Shown piece after piece: positions 33,231 to 42,463 of a DNA stretch of 64,000 bases (position 1 is its first letter; each line of letters starts with the position of its first letter). The position numbers and the translations under genes are program-made. The notes under the pieces were generated by a model. The model made no database searches and was not told where the DNA came from. It saw only the letters and a program-made list of their open reading frames with translations. The DNA is from AWTP1-13 sp041288195. Lineage in GTDB: Bacteria > Pseudomonadota > Alphaproteobacteria > Rhizobiales > Hyphomicrobiaceae. The DNA is taken from the NCBI GenBank assembly GCA_041288195.1, contig JBGGME010000210.1, positions 1-64,000 on the forward strand, written 5' to 3'.

Positions 33231-33438
33231 CGCACATGGCATTGCAGAGAAGGACGACCATGCCATGGAAGCCGCTGCGTGCCGTGAGCTCGGCGCCCCC
33301 GAGCTCTTGCGCTTCGACGACATGCCCCCGCTTCACCTACGCCATGGAGTTCACGCGCCTTGGTTGCGTCTCCGCCGCTCTCGGCTGAGCGCCTTCCTCG
33401 CCAGGACGGCAGGCGACTGAATCCAGCTGAGCCGATGG

Positions 33439-33840
33439 CTAGTTGTTGCCCTTCATGTGAGGCTCCTCCGGAGTGAGCCTTTGCAAGCCGCGCAAGAGCT
33501 CCTCCTCGGTCATGGTATCGACGACCATGTCGGCCGACGGACTGTCGCGTCCCAGCGTGACGACGTTCGAGGGCAGCGCCGTTGGCGCAGCGGCCACCTC
33601 CGGCTCATCGATCTCGACTTGCTTTTGGATGGAGTGAATGAGGCTTTCGCGCATGTCGGGGGCCGAGATGCCGCGATCCGCGATCTCGCGCAGCGCAATC
33701 ACCGGGTTCTTGTCATTGTCGGCGTCAACGGTCGGCGGCGAGCCGTTTGCGAGCATGCGCGCGCGGTGCGCTGCAATGAGCGTGAGCTCGAAGCGGTTGG
33801 GTATCTTGTCGACACAGTCTTCAACGGTCACGCGCGCCAT
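33439..33840 (-). CDS. rpoZ: DNA-directed RNA polymerase omega subunit
   Basis: 133-aa omega subunit. The N-terminal MARVTVEDCVDKIPNRFELT and LIAAHRARML with NPVIALREIA are diagnostic. Omega helps assemble and stabilise RNA polymerase and contributes to the ppGpp site in many proteobacteria. The C-terminal acidic extension is common in alphaproteobacteria. Confidence 0.95.
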   Translation of the reverse strand: MARVTVEDCVDKIPNRFELTLIAAHRARMLANGSPPTVDADNDKNPVIALREIADRGISAPDMRESLIHSIQKQVEIDEPEVAAAPTALPSNVVTLGRDSPSADMVVDTMTEEELLRGLQRLTPEEPHMKGNN

Positions 33841-33888
33841 GTGCAGTTCCCTTCTAAGAAATTAGGCGAGCAGTGAACCGTCAAGACG

Positions 33889-34521
33889 TTAGGCCAACAA
33901 CGTGATGGAGATCGCCTCGCGTCCCTTCGGCGTCGTCACCACCTTCATGCTCACGCGCTGTCCCTCGCCGAGGGTGGCTGCTCCAGAACGCTCAACGACA
34001 GAAATGTGCACGAACACGTCCTTGCCGCCGTCGTCACCAACGACAAAGCCGAATCCCTTGTCGCTCTTGAACCACTTGACCGTTCCCTCGACGGTCGTCG
34101 CCGTTGAGGCGTCGTGTCGTTCGCGGCCGGGCGGCCGCCGCGGCGACGAGGGCGCCGGCCGACGCGCAGGAGCGGCGGCACTCGCATCGACGGCGAGGAC
34201 CGCCGTGACTTGCCGACCCTTGTTGCCCACCCCGACCTGGACGCTCAGCTTTGCGCCTGGATCGACGGAAGCGTGCCCGGCAGCCTCCAGTACGGCCGCA
34301 TGCAGGAACACGTCCCCGGAGCCGTCAGCCAACTCGACAAAGCCGAACCCCTTCTCGGGGTTGAACCATTTTACGATCGCGTCTAGTGCCGGACCGCTTG
34401 GTGCTGCATCTTCCCGAGGTGACCTGCGGAAAGAAGGTTGGGGCGGGCGCCCCCAATCGACGGAAGGTTGGTCATCATCGTATCCGCGCCGGCTCGGTCC
34501 GCGGTCTCGTCCTCGTCCCAT
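33889..34521 (-). CDS. Two-domain cold-shock protein
   Basis: 210-aa protein with an Arg/Gly-rich head, then two cold-shock domains. The first is AIVKWFNPEKGFGFVE (RNP1) with DVFLHA (RNP2) near residues 49-80. The second is GTVKWFKSDKGFGFVV with DVFVHI near residues 145-180. A Pro/Ala/Arg linker separates them. Single-stranded RNA/DNA-binding chaperone, common in two-domain form in alphaproteobacteria. It lies 48 bases upstream of rpoZ on the same strand. Confidence 0.9.
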   Translation of the reverse strand: MGRGRDRGPSRRGYDDDQPSVDWGRPPQPSFRRSPREDAAPSGPALDAIVKWFNPEKGFGFVELADGSGDVFLHAAVLEAAGHASVDPGAKLSVQVGVGNKGRQVTAVLAVDASAAAPARRPAPSSPRRPPGRERHDASTATTVEGTVKWFKSDKGFGFVVGDDGGKDVFVHISVVERSGAATLGEGQRVSMKVVTTPKGREAISITLLA

Positions 34522-34795
34522 TGCTGTCGTCCGTGTTACAGCCTGGCAGCGCGCCTACGGCTGATTCGCTCTGGCCATATTAATACAGCAATCGCCTGGA
34601 TTTGTGCATGGCCAAGCCGACGCCGCAAAAAGGCTGCCAGCCCGAGTTCCACGCGTTGCCGAAGCAGCGGTGCTCCCCTACCTTGGCTCCACCCCATAAA
34701 ATCGGCTTCCAGCTCGGCAAAGCTTCCATCGGCCAGCCCCGTGCGGCTCCGCCCGCTCCGTCAGCCACCTCCCGATCCACTCCGCCTCCGACACT

Positions 34796-34870
34796 TGGCG
34801 CCCCGTAGGGGAATCGAACCCCTGTTTTCAACGTGAGAGGCTGACGTCCTGACCGCTAGACGAACGGGGC
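34796..34870 (-). tRNA. tRNA-Glu (anticodon CTC)
   Basis: Minus-strand cloverleaf. The acceptor stem GCCCCGT pairs with ACGGGGC. The anticodon stem TCAGC/GTTGA contains one G-T pair around loop CTCTCAC, giving anticodon CTC for GAG codons. The T arm carries GGTTCGATTCC. CCA is encoded (34796-34798). Body closely parallels E. coli tRNA-Glu. Confidence 0.95.
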
Positions 34871-35049
34871 AGCGCCGAAGCCCACGTCTATAGGTGAGCG
34901 GACGGCGGCAATCAAGCGTTGCGGACGGGCTGGCCGCCCGGTTGCCCGCCCCCGTCCGATGCTGTGAGCGCCTTGCCCCGCCATCGCAGGAGCCACATAG
35001 ATGGCGGCAAGCGCCGGATCAGGGATCCGGCATCGGGAACGCGACCTGG

Positions 35050-36072
35050 ATGGCCGGCAACGACGCGCACGAACTCCTGACCGTCGCCGAGCCGGAGGCT
35101 GGCGAGCGGCTCGACCGCTTCCTGGCGCGGCGGCTTCCCAGCCTGAGCCGCTCGCGGCTGCAGGCGCTGATCCGCGCGGGCCACGTCCTGCGGGACGGCG
35201 AGGCCGAGGCCGGGCTCGGCCGGCGCATCCGGTCGGGCGAGACCTATGCCGTGCACCTGCCGGAGCCCGAGCCCGCCGCCATCGAGCCGCAGGCGATGCC
35301 GCTCTCGATCGTCCACGAGGACGCCCACCTGATCGTCATCGACAAGCCCAAGGGGTTGCCCGTGCACCCGGGCCCCGGCCATGCCGACGGCACGCTGGTC
35401 AACGCGCTCATCGCCCATTGCGGGGCTTCCCTCTCCGGCATCGGCGGCGTCAAGCGGCCGGGCATCGTGCATCGCCTGGACAAGGACACCACCGGCCTGC
35501 TCGTGGTGGCCAAGACCGACCGCGCGCATCAGTGTCTCGCCGAGCAGTTCGCCGCCCATGGCGCCGACGGCCGGCTCGAGCGCCGCTACCTGGCGATCGT
35601 CTGGGGCAGCCCCGAGCGCACGCGCGGGACGATCGATGCCAATCTCGCCCGCAGCCACGCCAACCGCACCAAGATCGCCGTCGTCGGCGCCGAGGCCGGC
35701 CGGCGCGCCGTCACCCGCTACGAGGTGCTGGCAACCTATCCGCGGGGCGCCAAGCAGGGTACCGCCAGCGAACCAATTGCCAGCCTGCTCGCGCTGACGC
35801 TCGAGACCGGCCGCACCCACCAGGTGCGCGCGCACCTCGCCCATATCGGTCATCCCCTGCTCGGCGACATGACCTACGGCGCCGGCTTCAAGGCGAGCGC
35901 GCGCAACCTTTCGGCCGACGCGCAGGCAGCCCTTGCCGACCTCGGCCGTCAGGCGCTGCATGCCGCGGGTCTCGCCTTCGTGCACCCGGTGACCGGCAAG
36001 CGACTCGCCTTCGAGAGCCCGCCGCCTCCCGACATGGCGCGGCTTCACGCCGCGCTCGCTGCGTCCCGATAG
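35050..36072 (+). CDS. rluD: 23S rRNA pseudouridine synthase, RluA/RluD family
   Basis: 340-aa pseudouridine synthase. An N-terminal S4 RNA-binding domain (GERLDRFLARRLPSLSRSRL, IRAGHVLRDG) precedes the catalytic domain with HRLDKDTTGLLVVAKT (catalytic Asp), LPVHPGPG, TGRTHQVRAHL and GHPLLGDMTYG. It modifies uridines in 23S rRNA helix 69 if it is true RluD. The gene lies immediately before rpoH, an arrangement conserved in alphaproteobacteria. ATG at 35050 preferred over upstream in-frame codons. Confidence 0.88.
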   Translation: MAGNDAHELLTVAEPEAGERLDRFLARRLPSLSRSRLQALIRAGHVLRDGEAEAGLGRRIRSGETYAVHLPEPEPAAIEPQAMPLSIVHEDAHLIVIDKPKGLPVHPGPGHADGTLVNALIAHCGASLSGIGGVKRPGIVHRLDKDTTGLLVVAKTDRAHQCLAEQFAAHGADGRLERRYLAIVWGSPERTRGTIDANLARSHANRTKIAVVGAEAGRRAVTRYEVLATYPRGAKQGTASEPIASLLALTLETGRTHQVRAHLAHIGHPLLGDMTYGAGFKASARNLSADAQAALADLGRQALHAAGLAFVHPVTGKRLAFESPPPPDMARLHAALAASR

Positions 36073-36205
36073 CGGCAATCTCCCGTGCAAAGGAGCAATC
36101 GTTTGTTGTCGGGCAATCTGCCCTTTACGCTGTCAGTCTCGGGGATCGCTTGCGCATTGCAGAAGCACCCGAGGCGCCGACGCAGCCGCGGCCGCATTAC
36201 CAATC

Positions 36206-36234
36206 GTTTAGGTGACAGAATGTTTAGATGACAG
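36206..36234. repeat. Tandem 13-base repeat upstream of rpoH
   Basis: GTTTAGGTGACAG (36206-36218) and GTTTAGATGACAG (36222-36234) differ at one base and repeat with a 16-base period. They lie within the 388-base region between rluD and rpoH that otherwise holds no gene. They could be tandem regulator sites for rpoH. No known regulator consensus was matched. Confidence 0.45.
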
Positions 36235-36460
36235 CCGAGCCCGGCTGCCTGAAGACGGAGAGCGGCGTCGTCAATCGTTGATCAACTGTCTCGTGAATGA
36301 CCGTTACCTGGGGAACACGCCAACGTGCATGGTGTTGAGCAGTCTGTTCGAGTAATCCCTGTCGCAGAAACGGTGCCGGCCCCGAGTGCCGGCGTATCGC
36401 CCCCGAGCGGGGCATGAGGAGCAGCCGAGCCAACCACAGCGAACCTCGGCTGATACTGAG

Positions 36461-37363
36461 ATGGCCACAAGAGCGCTTCCTTCTGTCGTCGCCGGTGCCG
36501 GCGGTCTCTCCCGCTACCTGGAGGAGATCCGCAAGTTCCCCATGCTGGAGCCGAACGAGGAGTACATGCTCGCCAAGCGCTGGCAGGAGCATCAGGACTC
36601 CGAGGCCGCCCATCGCCTGGTGACGTCGCACCTGCGTCTCGTCACCCGCATCGCCATGGGCTATCGCGGCTACGGCCTGCCGATCGGCGAGGTGATCTCG
36701 GAGGGCAACGTCGGCCTGATGCAGGCCGTCAAGCGCTTCGATCCCGACAAGGGCTTCCGGCTCGCCACCTACGCCATGTGGTGGATCCGCGCCTCGATCC
36801 AGGAGTACATCCTGCGCTCGTGGAGCCTCGTGAAGATGGGCACCACCGCGGCGCAGAAGAAGCTGTTCTTCAACCTGCGGCGCATGAAGGGTCAGATCAA
36901 GGCGCTGGAGGAGGGCGACCTCAGACCCGACCAGGTCAAGCAGATCGCCACCAAGCTCGGCGTGCCCGAGGAGGACGTCATCTCCATGAACCGCCGGCTT
37001 GGGGGCGATGCGTCGCTCAACGCGCCGGTGCGTGCGGCGGACGCGGAGTCCGGCGAATGGCAGGACTGGCTGGTCGACGAGACGCCGAACCAGGAACAGC
37101 GGCTCGCCGAGTCCGAGGAGCTCAGCCGGCGCAAGAGCTACCTGGAGAAGGCCATGTCGACCCTGAACGACCGCGAGAAGCGCATCTTCGAGGCTCGGCG
37201 CCTGGCCGAGGAGCCGGCGACGCTCGAGGACCTGTCCGCCGAGTTCGGCGTCTCCAGGGAGCGCATCCGCCAGATCGAGGTGCGCGCCTTCGAGAAGGTG
37301 CAGGCGGCGGTGCAGAAGTCGGCCCGCAAGGACGAGGGCGGCGAGGCCCGCGCCGGGGCCTGA
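36461..37363 (+). CDS. rpoH: RNA polymerase heat-shock sigma factor (sigma-32)
   Basis: 300-aa sigma-70 family factor. Region 2 reads EGNVGLMQAVKRFDPDKGFRLATYAMWWIRASIQEYIL, typical of RpoH (written by position, residues about 86-123). The RpoH box QKKLFFNLRR is present, and region 4 has the helix-turn-helix LEDLSAEFGVSRERIRQIE. Directs heat-shock and protein-quality genes. Start ATG at 36461 (MATRALPS). Confidence 0.95.
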   Translation: MATRALPSVVAGAGGLSRYLEEIRKFPMLEPNEEYMLAKRWQEHQDSEAAHRLVTSHLRLVTRIAMGYRGYGLPIGEVISEGNVGLMQAVKRFDPDKGFRLATYAMWWIRASIQEYILRSWSLVKMGTTAAQKKLFFNLRRMKGQIKALEEGDLRPDQVKQIATKLGVPEEDVISMNRRLGGDASLNAPVRAADAESGEWQDWLVDETPNQEQRLAESEELSRRKSYLEKAMSTLNDREKRIFEARRLAEEPATLEDLSAEFGVSRERIRQIEVRAFEKVQAAVQKSARKDEGGEARAGA

Positions 37364-37513
37364 GACGCGACCCTCGGGCAGCTACGCGGAGTTTACGCGG
37401 CGGCGCCGCATAGTTACTCGCACGGGCGGCGGTCGGGGGCCTAGCATCGGCCAACTTCTCTGTCGTTCTCCCGACGTCTACGACAGCATTCCTTCCAGTC
37501 TTGGACGTTACTG

Positions 37514-37541
37514 ATGACCCGCTTCGGCGGGTCATTCCTTT
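37514..37541 (+). terminator. Rho-independent terminator downstream of rpoH
   Basis: A perfect nine-base stem (ATGACCCGC/GCGGGTCAT) closes on a TTCG tetraloop at 37514-37535, followed by TCCTTTT. It lies about 150 bases after the rpoH stop and would also work from the other strand. Confidence 0.75.
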
Positions 37542-37579
37542 TCCGGGCTCGCTTGCCCACGGCGGCAGGCGCTCTGACG

Positions 37580-37975
37580 CTACTCTTTTATCTCCACGTA
37601 CCATGGGAACGGCCAAGGCAACGGGATTCCTTCTCCTGCCGGCGCCATTCCAGACGAGCTTCCGGGCATAGCCTCCATGCTGTTGCTGGACGCGTGGACT
37701 CTCACGCCCTTCACCCAGGTCGGCACGCGCATGAACACGTCGCTTGTTATGATGGGGGTCATCACACCGCCCGAGAAGCCCGACGGACTCTCGGCAGAGA
37801 AATCCAGATCCAGGATACCGTCAGCCGGTGGCCGAATGTAGATCCACGGTGAAAGCTCAGGCTTGGTCCACCCAAGTGATGGCACCTGTCCGCCGGCAAC
37901 CACCCATAGTACCGGGGGCTTGCTCTTCAGAATGTCGCAGAAAACCGCTCCGACCGAAAAAACACGCGCACGCAT
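37580..37975 (-). CDS. Hypothetical protein, 131 aa
   Basis: Soluble protein without membrane helices. LDLDFSAESPSGF, VMTPIITSDVFMRVP and WVKGVRVHASSNSMEA look like a conserved beta-rich family often annotated only as hypothetical in rhizobia. It is isolated on the minus strand between the rpoH terminator and the DOPA-dioxygenase-like gene. Function not recognised. Confidence 0.6.
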   Translation of the reverse strand: MRARVFSVGAVFCDILKSKPPVLWVVAGGQVPSLGWTKPELSPWIYIRPPADGILDLDFSAESPSGFSGGVMTPIITSDVFMRVPTWVKGVRVHASSNSMEAMPGSSSGMAPAGEGIPLPWPFPWYVEIKE

Positions 37976-38211
37976 GGCAATACCTCACAAATTACGACTC
38001 TATATACGCCGTTATCTGTAGCTCTGCATACATCGTGTTGGCAAGTCCGAACTCGCCCGAACCTCGGCAATTGGTTGTTCTCCGCAGCCGGCCGACCCGA
38101 CTCGCGCCGATCCACCCTGCGTGCGAGCAGCCGAGGCCCCTGCGCGATTGCCCCGGACGGCCAATCGCAGTATCGCTGCTGGAAGGAGCAAGTCTCGACC
38201 GGAGTGCCGCG

Positions 38212-38544
38212 ATGGGTGCGATCGAGGGCTACCATGCCCACGTCTACTTCGACGCCGCCGACCGTGAGCGGGCGCAGGCGTTGTGCGAGGCGGCGGGCCG
38301 GACGCTCGGCGTCGCCGTCGGGCGCATGCACGACAAGCCCGTCGGCCCCCACCCCCGCGGCAGCTGCCAGCTCGCATTCGGACCCGACAAGCTCGCCGCC
38401 GTCATCCCCTGGCTGGTCCTCAACCGCAATGGGCTGACCGTATTCGCCCACGCCGAGACCGGCGACGCGCTCGAGGACCACACCAAGCACGTGCTGTGGC
38501 TCGGCCCCTCCGAGACCCTCAACCTCGCCGCCCTCTCGCGCTGA
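38212..38544 (+). CDS. DOPA 4,5-dioxygenase family protein
   Basis: 110-aa ferredoxin-like-fold protein. The metal-binding YHAHVYFD (HxH) at the N-terminus, KPVGPHPRGSCQLAF in the middle and NGLTVFAHAETGD are family marks. Bacterial homologues cleave catechol-type rings such as DOPA or caffeate in vitro; the physiological substrate is usually unknown. ATG at 38212 (MGAIEGYH). Confidence 0.85.
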   Translation: MGAIEGYHAHVYFDAADRERAQALCEAAGRTLGVAVGRMHDKPVGPHPRGSCQLAFGPDKLAAVIPWLVLNRNGLTVFAHAETGDALEDHTKHVLWLGPSETLNLAALSR

Positions 38545-38668
38545 CGCGGACTGGCTGGCGAGTACCTGGGATTTTGTCAACAGCCGGCGGACAAGGCGCG
38601 TTCTGTGGATGCGCAAGCCGCGTTAACCTTGGCGCTGCGAATCGGCGTTCGCAATTGTGGAGGCGCAT

Positions 38669-40027
38669 GTGGCCAAAGCACACACCCTCTCGGGTCTCAT
38701 CAGGTTCATCGGGCGCACGGAGTGGGAGGGGGCGTTTGCCGAACGATTCCTGGATCACGTCGGACAGGCCTGCGACGCATTCGACGTCGAGGTCGAGGAT
38801 CTCGACGACATCCTGGGCCACGTCCTGAGCAGCACGTTGCGCGGCTGCGTGCTGGAAGATCTGGTGACCGTCGACTACGAAGAAGATGGCAACGTTGTCG
38901 ACGCCTACCTCGAGCGGCGCGGCTATGCGGAAAGCGGCGGGACGAAGCGCTACATGCATGCGCTGCGCGGCGCGGTTATGAGCCTCTACGAGGTCAGCGA
39001 CGTGGTGCCGGGCAAGTCGTTCCTTGCTCGCGACCTGATCCGTGGTGGAGAGCCCGTTCGGGTATTGGAGGTAAGCGGCACCAAGACCCTGAAGGCGTGG
39101 GACCGTTTCGCCGCACGCCTCCTGCGACTGGGGTCGGAATGGCGCATGGCCGGCGGCATCCTGCTCTTCGATCGTGAGACATCCGAGCAGCTCATCGAAG
39201 TCCTGGGCGAGCTGGCCGAGGGAGAGAGCGTAGCGGATGCGGCGGAAATCCTTGCGCATGCAGCACCGGCCTTCACCACCGTGTGGCTCGCCGATGCGCT
39301 CGACCGTGCCCTTCATCCTCGCATGCCCACGTTCCAGAACAGCGATGGCCATCCGATCGTGATGTGCACGAGCTCCTTCGCGATGCAGGCGGGAGTCACC
39401 GCTGCCGGCTGCCGGGCAGCGCTCTCCGCGGTACAGGGCCTTCAAGGGGAGAGCGATAGCTTCTTCAACTGGCTGGGCGCTCCTTGCGCGCCGTCCTCTC
39501 GAGCGCGCCCCGCGGAAAATGGCGCGGCCACCACTCTCGTGTCGTTCCGGGACTCTGGCGAAACAGTGCTCGGCAACATCGAGATCGAGGAATCCACCGT
39601 CGTGCTCTCGACAAATTCACGCGAAAGAGCCGACCTGGGCGAGGCGATGATCGGGGATGCGTTGCGCGAGCTGGTCTGCAAGCCGGCGCGGGAAGAGAGG
39701 ACCGTCGAGGAAATGCTCGCGGACAAGAGAGCCGGGGTCGGTGACACGGAAGCGAGCCCGCAAGTGCCGCCGAAGATCGCGAAAGCCGTCATACACGAGC
39801 ATCTGGACAGGCACTATCGCGCCACTCTCGACCAACCGATACCCACGCTCGGCAACGTCTCTCCCCGCGAGGCGGTTCGCTCTGCGCCGGGTCGGGCCAA
39901 GGTCGTCGACTGGCTAAAATACATGGAGAACCACGCCGCGAAAACCGGCGGTGGCGCCGACCCCATCGCCAGCTACGATTTCCAATGGATTTGGCGCGAG
40001 CTCGGCGTTGCCGACCGCAGGGCATAG
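38669..40027 (+). CDS. Unknown 452-aa protein with Xre/MbcA/ParS-like C-terminal segment
   Basis: Long acidic protein of unknown function. The first 230 residues contain repeated E/D-rich segments (FDVEVEDLDDILG). The C-terminal 90 residues read HYRATLDQPIPTLGN, SPREAVRSAPGRAKVVDWLK and DFQWIWRELG. This block resembles the C-terminus of MbcA/Xre toxin-binding or SEC-C-associated proteins as I recall them. GTG at 38669 is chosen because GGAGG is five bases upstream; GTG at 38657 is the alternative. Not in an operon. Could be a nucleic-acid-associated or antitoxin-like protein, but this is weak. Confidence 0.6.
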   Translation: MAKAHTLSGLIRFIGRTEWEGAFAERFLDHVGQACDAFDVEVEDLDDILGHVLSSTLRGCVLEDLVTVDYEEDGNVVDAYLERRGYAESGGTKRYMHALRGAVMSLYEVSDVVPGKSFLARDLIRGGEPVRVLEVSGTKTLKAWDRFAARLLRLGSEWRMAGGILLFDRETSEQLIEVLGELAEGESVADAAEILAHAAPAFTTVWLADALDRALHPRMPTFQNSDGHPIVMCTSSFAMQAGVTAAGCRAALSAVQGLQGESDSFFNWLGAPCAPSSRARPAENGAATTLVSFRDSGETVLGNIEIEESTVVLSTNSRERADLGEAMIGDALRELVCKPAREERTVEEMLADKRAGVGDTEASPQVPPKIAKAVIHEHLDRHYRATLDQPIPTLGNVSPREAVRSAPGRAKVVDWLKYMENHAAKTGGGADPIASYDFQWIWRELGVADRRA

Positions 40028-40047
40028 CGACGTCCGGCAATGCGCGC

Positions 40048-40659
40048 CTACCGATCCGCGACCGCGAGCTTGGCGCCGAGCGCGGCGAACGCCCCGGCAA
40101 ATGTGCGCCGCATCCAGGTCAGCACCTGCGGCCGCGAGATCACGTGGTTGCGGATCGAGGCGGCGAACATCCCGTAGCCTGCGAACACCACGAACGTCAG
40201 GGCCATGAACACGCCGCTCAGCTCCAGCATGCGCGCCAGCGGATTTGCCTCCTCCGCGCTCACGAACTGCGGCAGGAACGCCAGGAAGAAGATCGACAGC
40301 TTCGGGTTGAGGATGTTGACCAGCACGGCCGAGACGATCACCCGCCTCGCCGAGCGCGCGCTGACCTCCTGCTCGACCCGCAGGGCGCCATGCTCCTTGA
40401 GCGTGGCCCAGGCCATGTAGAGCAGATAGGCGACCCCCAGGTATTTCAGCACCTGGAACGCCAGCGCGCTCGTATGCAGCAACGCGGCGAGCCCCATCAC
40501 GGCGGCCGCCATGTGCGGGACGATGCCGAGCGTGCAGCCGAACGCCGCCACCAGGCTTGCCCGCCAGCCGCGCGAGAGGCCCGCGGCCAGCGTGAACAGC
40601 ACGCCGATGCCGGGCGAGGCGACCACGATCAGCGACGTGATCAGGAAGTCGATGCTCAT
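40048..40659 (-). CDS. LysE/RhtB family exporter
   Basis: 203-aa protein with six hydrophobic helices. The family signature is SPGIGVLFTLAAGLSRGWRASL (N-terminal half), GVAYLLYMAWATLKE and VLVNILNPKLSIFFLAFLPQFV. Members export amino acids or related metabolites across the inner membrane. It converges with the preceding gene (20 bases between stops). Substrate unknown. Confidence 0.9.
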   Translation of the reverse strand: MSIDFLITSLIVVASPGIGVLFTLAAGLSRGWRASLVAAFGCTLGIVPHMAAAVMGLAALLHTSALAFQVLKYLGVAYLLYMAWATLKEHGALRVEQEVSARSARRVIVSAVLVNILNPKLSIFFLAFLPQFVSAEEANPLARMLELSGVFMALTFVVFAGYGMFAASIRNHVISRPQVLTWMRRTFAGAFAALGAKLAVADR

Positions 40660-40695
40660 GTCGGACCCGCGATCGTCCCTGCGTCCATGCCCGCG

Positions 40696-41121
40696 CTATT
40701 TGCGCCGATAGGGGTAGCAGCGCCCCGGGTCGAGCGTAAACCCGAAATGCTCGCCGAGCTTGCGGATGGCGGGTCCATGCTCGGGGTAGGGGTCGCTGTT
40801 GGCGGGGCCGACGATGATCGGCTTGAAGGCCCGCTCGTCCTGGCCGGCAGGCGGCAGCATGGCCGTCACCAGCGCCGTCCCCTCGCCGTCGCGCAGCGTC
40901 AGGAACATGGGCATCACGCGCTGGATGTGCGCCTTGAGGCCGATGTTCTGCTCGATGTAGCGCTGCGATTTCGGCGGCACATAGGTCTCGGCCGCGTGCT
41001 CGGAGGCCTGCCGGAAGTACTTGTCGACTGCATGATCCATGGCCCGCGCCTCGAGCGTGGCTTCCCCCTCCGTCTCGATCCGGAACCAGGTCTTGGACTG
41101 GGCGTCGCAAACGTATTGCAT
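40696..41121 (-). CDS. Conserved hypothetical protein, 141 aa
   Basis: Soluble, no signal peptide. The start is MQYVCDAQSKTWFRIETE and the end is FGFTLDPGRCYPYRRK. Central PPKSQRYIEQNIGLKAHI and VMPMFLTLRDGEGTALVT suggest a mixed alpha/beta domain. I do not recognise a function. Same strand as the LysE gene, with 36 bases between, so probably cotranscribed. Confidence 0.65.
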   Translation of the reverse strand: MQYVCDAQSKTWFRIETEGEATLEARAMDHAVDKYFRQASEHAAETYVPPKSQRYIEQNIGLKAHIQRVMPMFLTLRDGEGTALVTAMLPPAGQDERAFKPIIVGPANSDPYPEHGPAIRKLGEHFGFTLDPGRCYPYRRK

Positions 41122-41299
41122 TCGGTGCTCCCTGCGACTGTTTCCCCCGCGCGTCTTGTTTTGGCCCCGCGCAAAGTTGAGCGCGAAATTTTGTCGGGCG
41201 CAAGGGTGGCATCTGTCGCGCCGAGGCTATAGTGGCGAGACTGCCGCCGGCGAGCGGCACAAACGGCGCCGCCGACAAACACGCTCCAGGGAAACGCCC

Positions 41300-42463
41300 A
41301 TGCTCACCAGCCGCGATCGCATCCTGACCACCCACGTCGGCAGCCTGCCGCGCAACGACACGCTGACCGACTTGCTCATCGGTCGCGAGGCCGGCAAGGC
41401 GATCGACCCTGCGATCCTCGCCGCCGAGATGGACCGCGCCGTGCGCGACACGGTCGCCGCGCAGGTGCAGGCCGGCATCGACATCGGCAACGACGGCGAG
41501 CAGCAGCGCGTCGGCTTCCAGACCTACATCCCCGAGCGCATGTCGGGCTTCGGCGGCGAATCCAGGCGCAAGATCGGCAAGGACTTCCAGGAGGTGCCGG
41601 AGCTGCTCGAGATGTTCGCGCGCCGCTTCCCCCGCCGCGCCAAGATCTCCAACGCTCCGCAGGCCGTTGCCGAGGTGCACTACCGCGACACCAAGGACCT
41701 CGAGGACGAGATCGCCCGCTTCCAGCGCGGCATGGCCGCCGCCGGCAAGCCGTTTGCCGAGACCTTCCTCACCGCGCCCTCGCCCGGCATCGTCGCCACC
41801 ACCATGATGAACGCCTACTACAAGAGCCACGAGGACTACCTGATGGCGCTCGCGCGCGAGCTGCGCCCCGAGTACCGCGCCATCCACGCCGCCGGCCTCG
41901 TCCTGCAGATCGACGCGCCCGACCTCGCCATGGAGCGCACCATGACGTTCCAGGACCTGAGCGAGGCCGAGTTCCTAAGGGTGTGCGAGCTGCACGTGGC
42001 GGCCATCAACACCGCGCTCGAGGGCATCCCGAGGGACCGCGTGCGGCTGCACTGCTGCTGGGGCAACTGGGAGGGCCCGCACGTCCACGACATCGCCCTC
42101 GCCCCCATCCTGCCGATCCTCTACCAGGCGCATGCCGCAGCCCTCACCATCGAGTTCGCCAACCCGCGCCACCAGCACGAGTACCAGGCCGTGCGCGCCC
42201 ACCCGCTGCCCAAGGACTGGCTGCTGATCCCCGGCGTCATCGACACCACCACCAACTTCGTGGAGCACCCCGAGGTCGTGGCGCGCCGCATCGAGGAGGC
42301 CGTGTCCGTGGTGGGAGACCGCGAGCGCGTGATCGCCTCCACCGACTGCGGCTTCGGCACCTTCTCGGGCCGCGAGTGGGTCGCCGCCAGCATCGTTTGG
42401 AAGAAGCTCGCCTCCCTGCGCCAAGGCGCCGACCTCGCCTCCAACCGCCTGTGGGGCCGCTGA
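41300..42463 (+). CDS. Cobalamin-independent methionine synthase-like protein (MetE C-terminal domain family)
   Basis: 387-aa single-domain MetE-like zinc enzyme. Zn ligands are visible as LHCCWGNWEG (H-x-C), the conserved Glu in IEFANPRHQHE and Cys in STDCGFGTFSG. THVGSLPRN opens the barrel. Such short homologues catalyse alkyl transfer from or to thiols, including core MetE activity and coenzyme M-type reactions; most are unassigned. ATG at 41300 (MLTSRDRIL) after GGGAAAC. It may serve one-carbon metabolism linked to the downstream sugar operon, unproven. Confidence 0.8.
   Translation: MLTSRDRILTTHVGSLPRNDTLTDLLIGREAGKAIDPAILAAEMDRAVRDTVAAQVQAGIDIGNDGEQQRVGFQTYIPERMSGFGGESRRKIGKDFQEVPELLEMFARRFPRRAKISNAPQAVAEVHYRDTKDLEDEIARFQRGMAAAGKPFAETFLTAPSPGIVATTMMNAYYKSHEDYLMALARELRPEYRAIHAAGLVLQIDAPDLAMERTMTFQDLSEAEFLRVCELHVAAINTALEGIPRDRVRLHCCWGNWEGPHVHDIALAPILPILYQAHAAALTIEFANPRHQHEYQAVRAHPLPKDWLLIPGVIDTTTNFVEHPEVVARRIEEAVSVVGDRERVIASTDCGFGTFSGREWVAASIVWKKLASLRQGADLASNRLWGR

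Noticed and set aside
36270..36300. FNR-type box near TTGATCAAC upstream of rpoH
   Set aside because: The halves TTGAT and ATCAA overlap and lack the four-base spacer of a true anaerobox.
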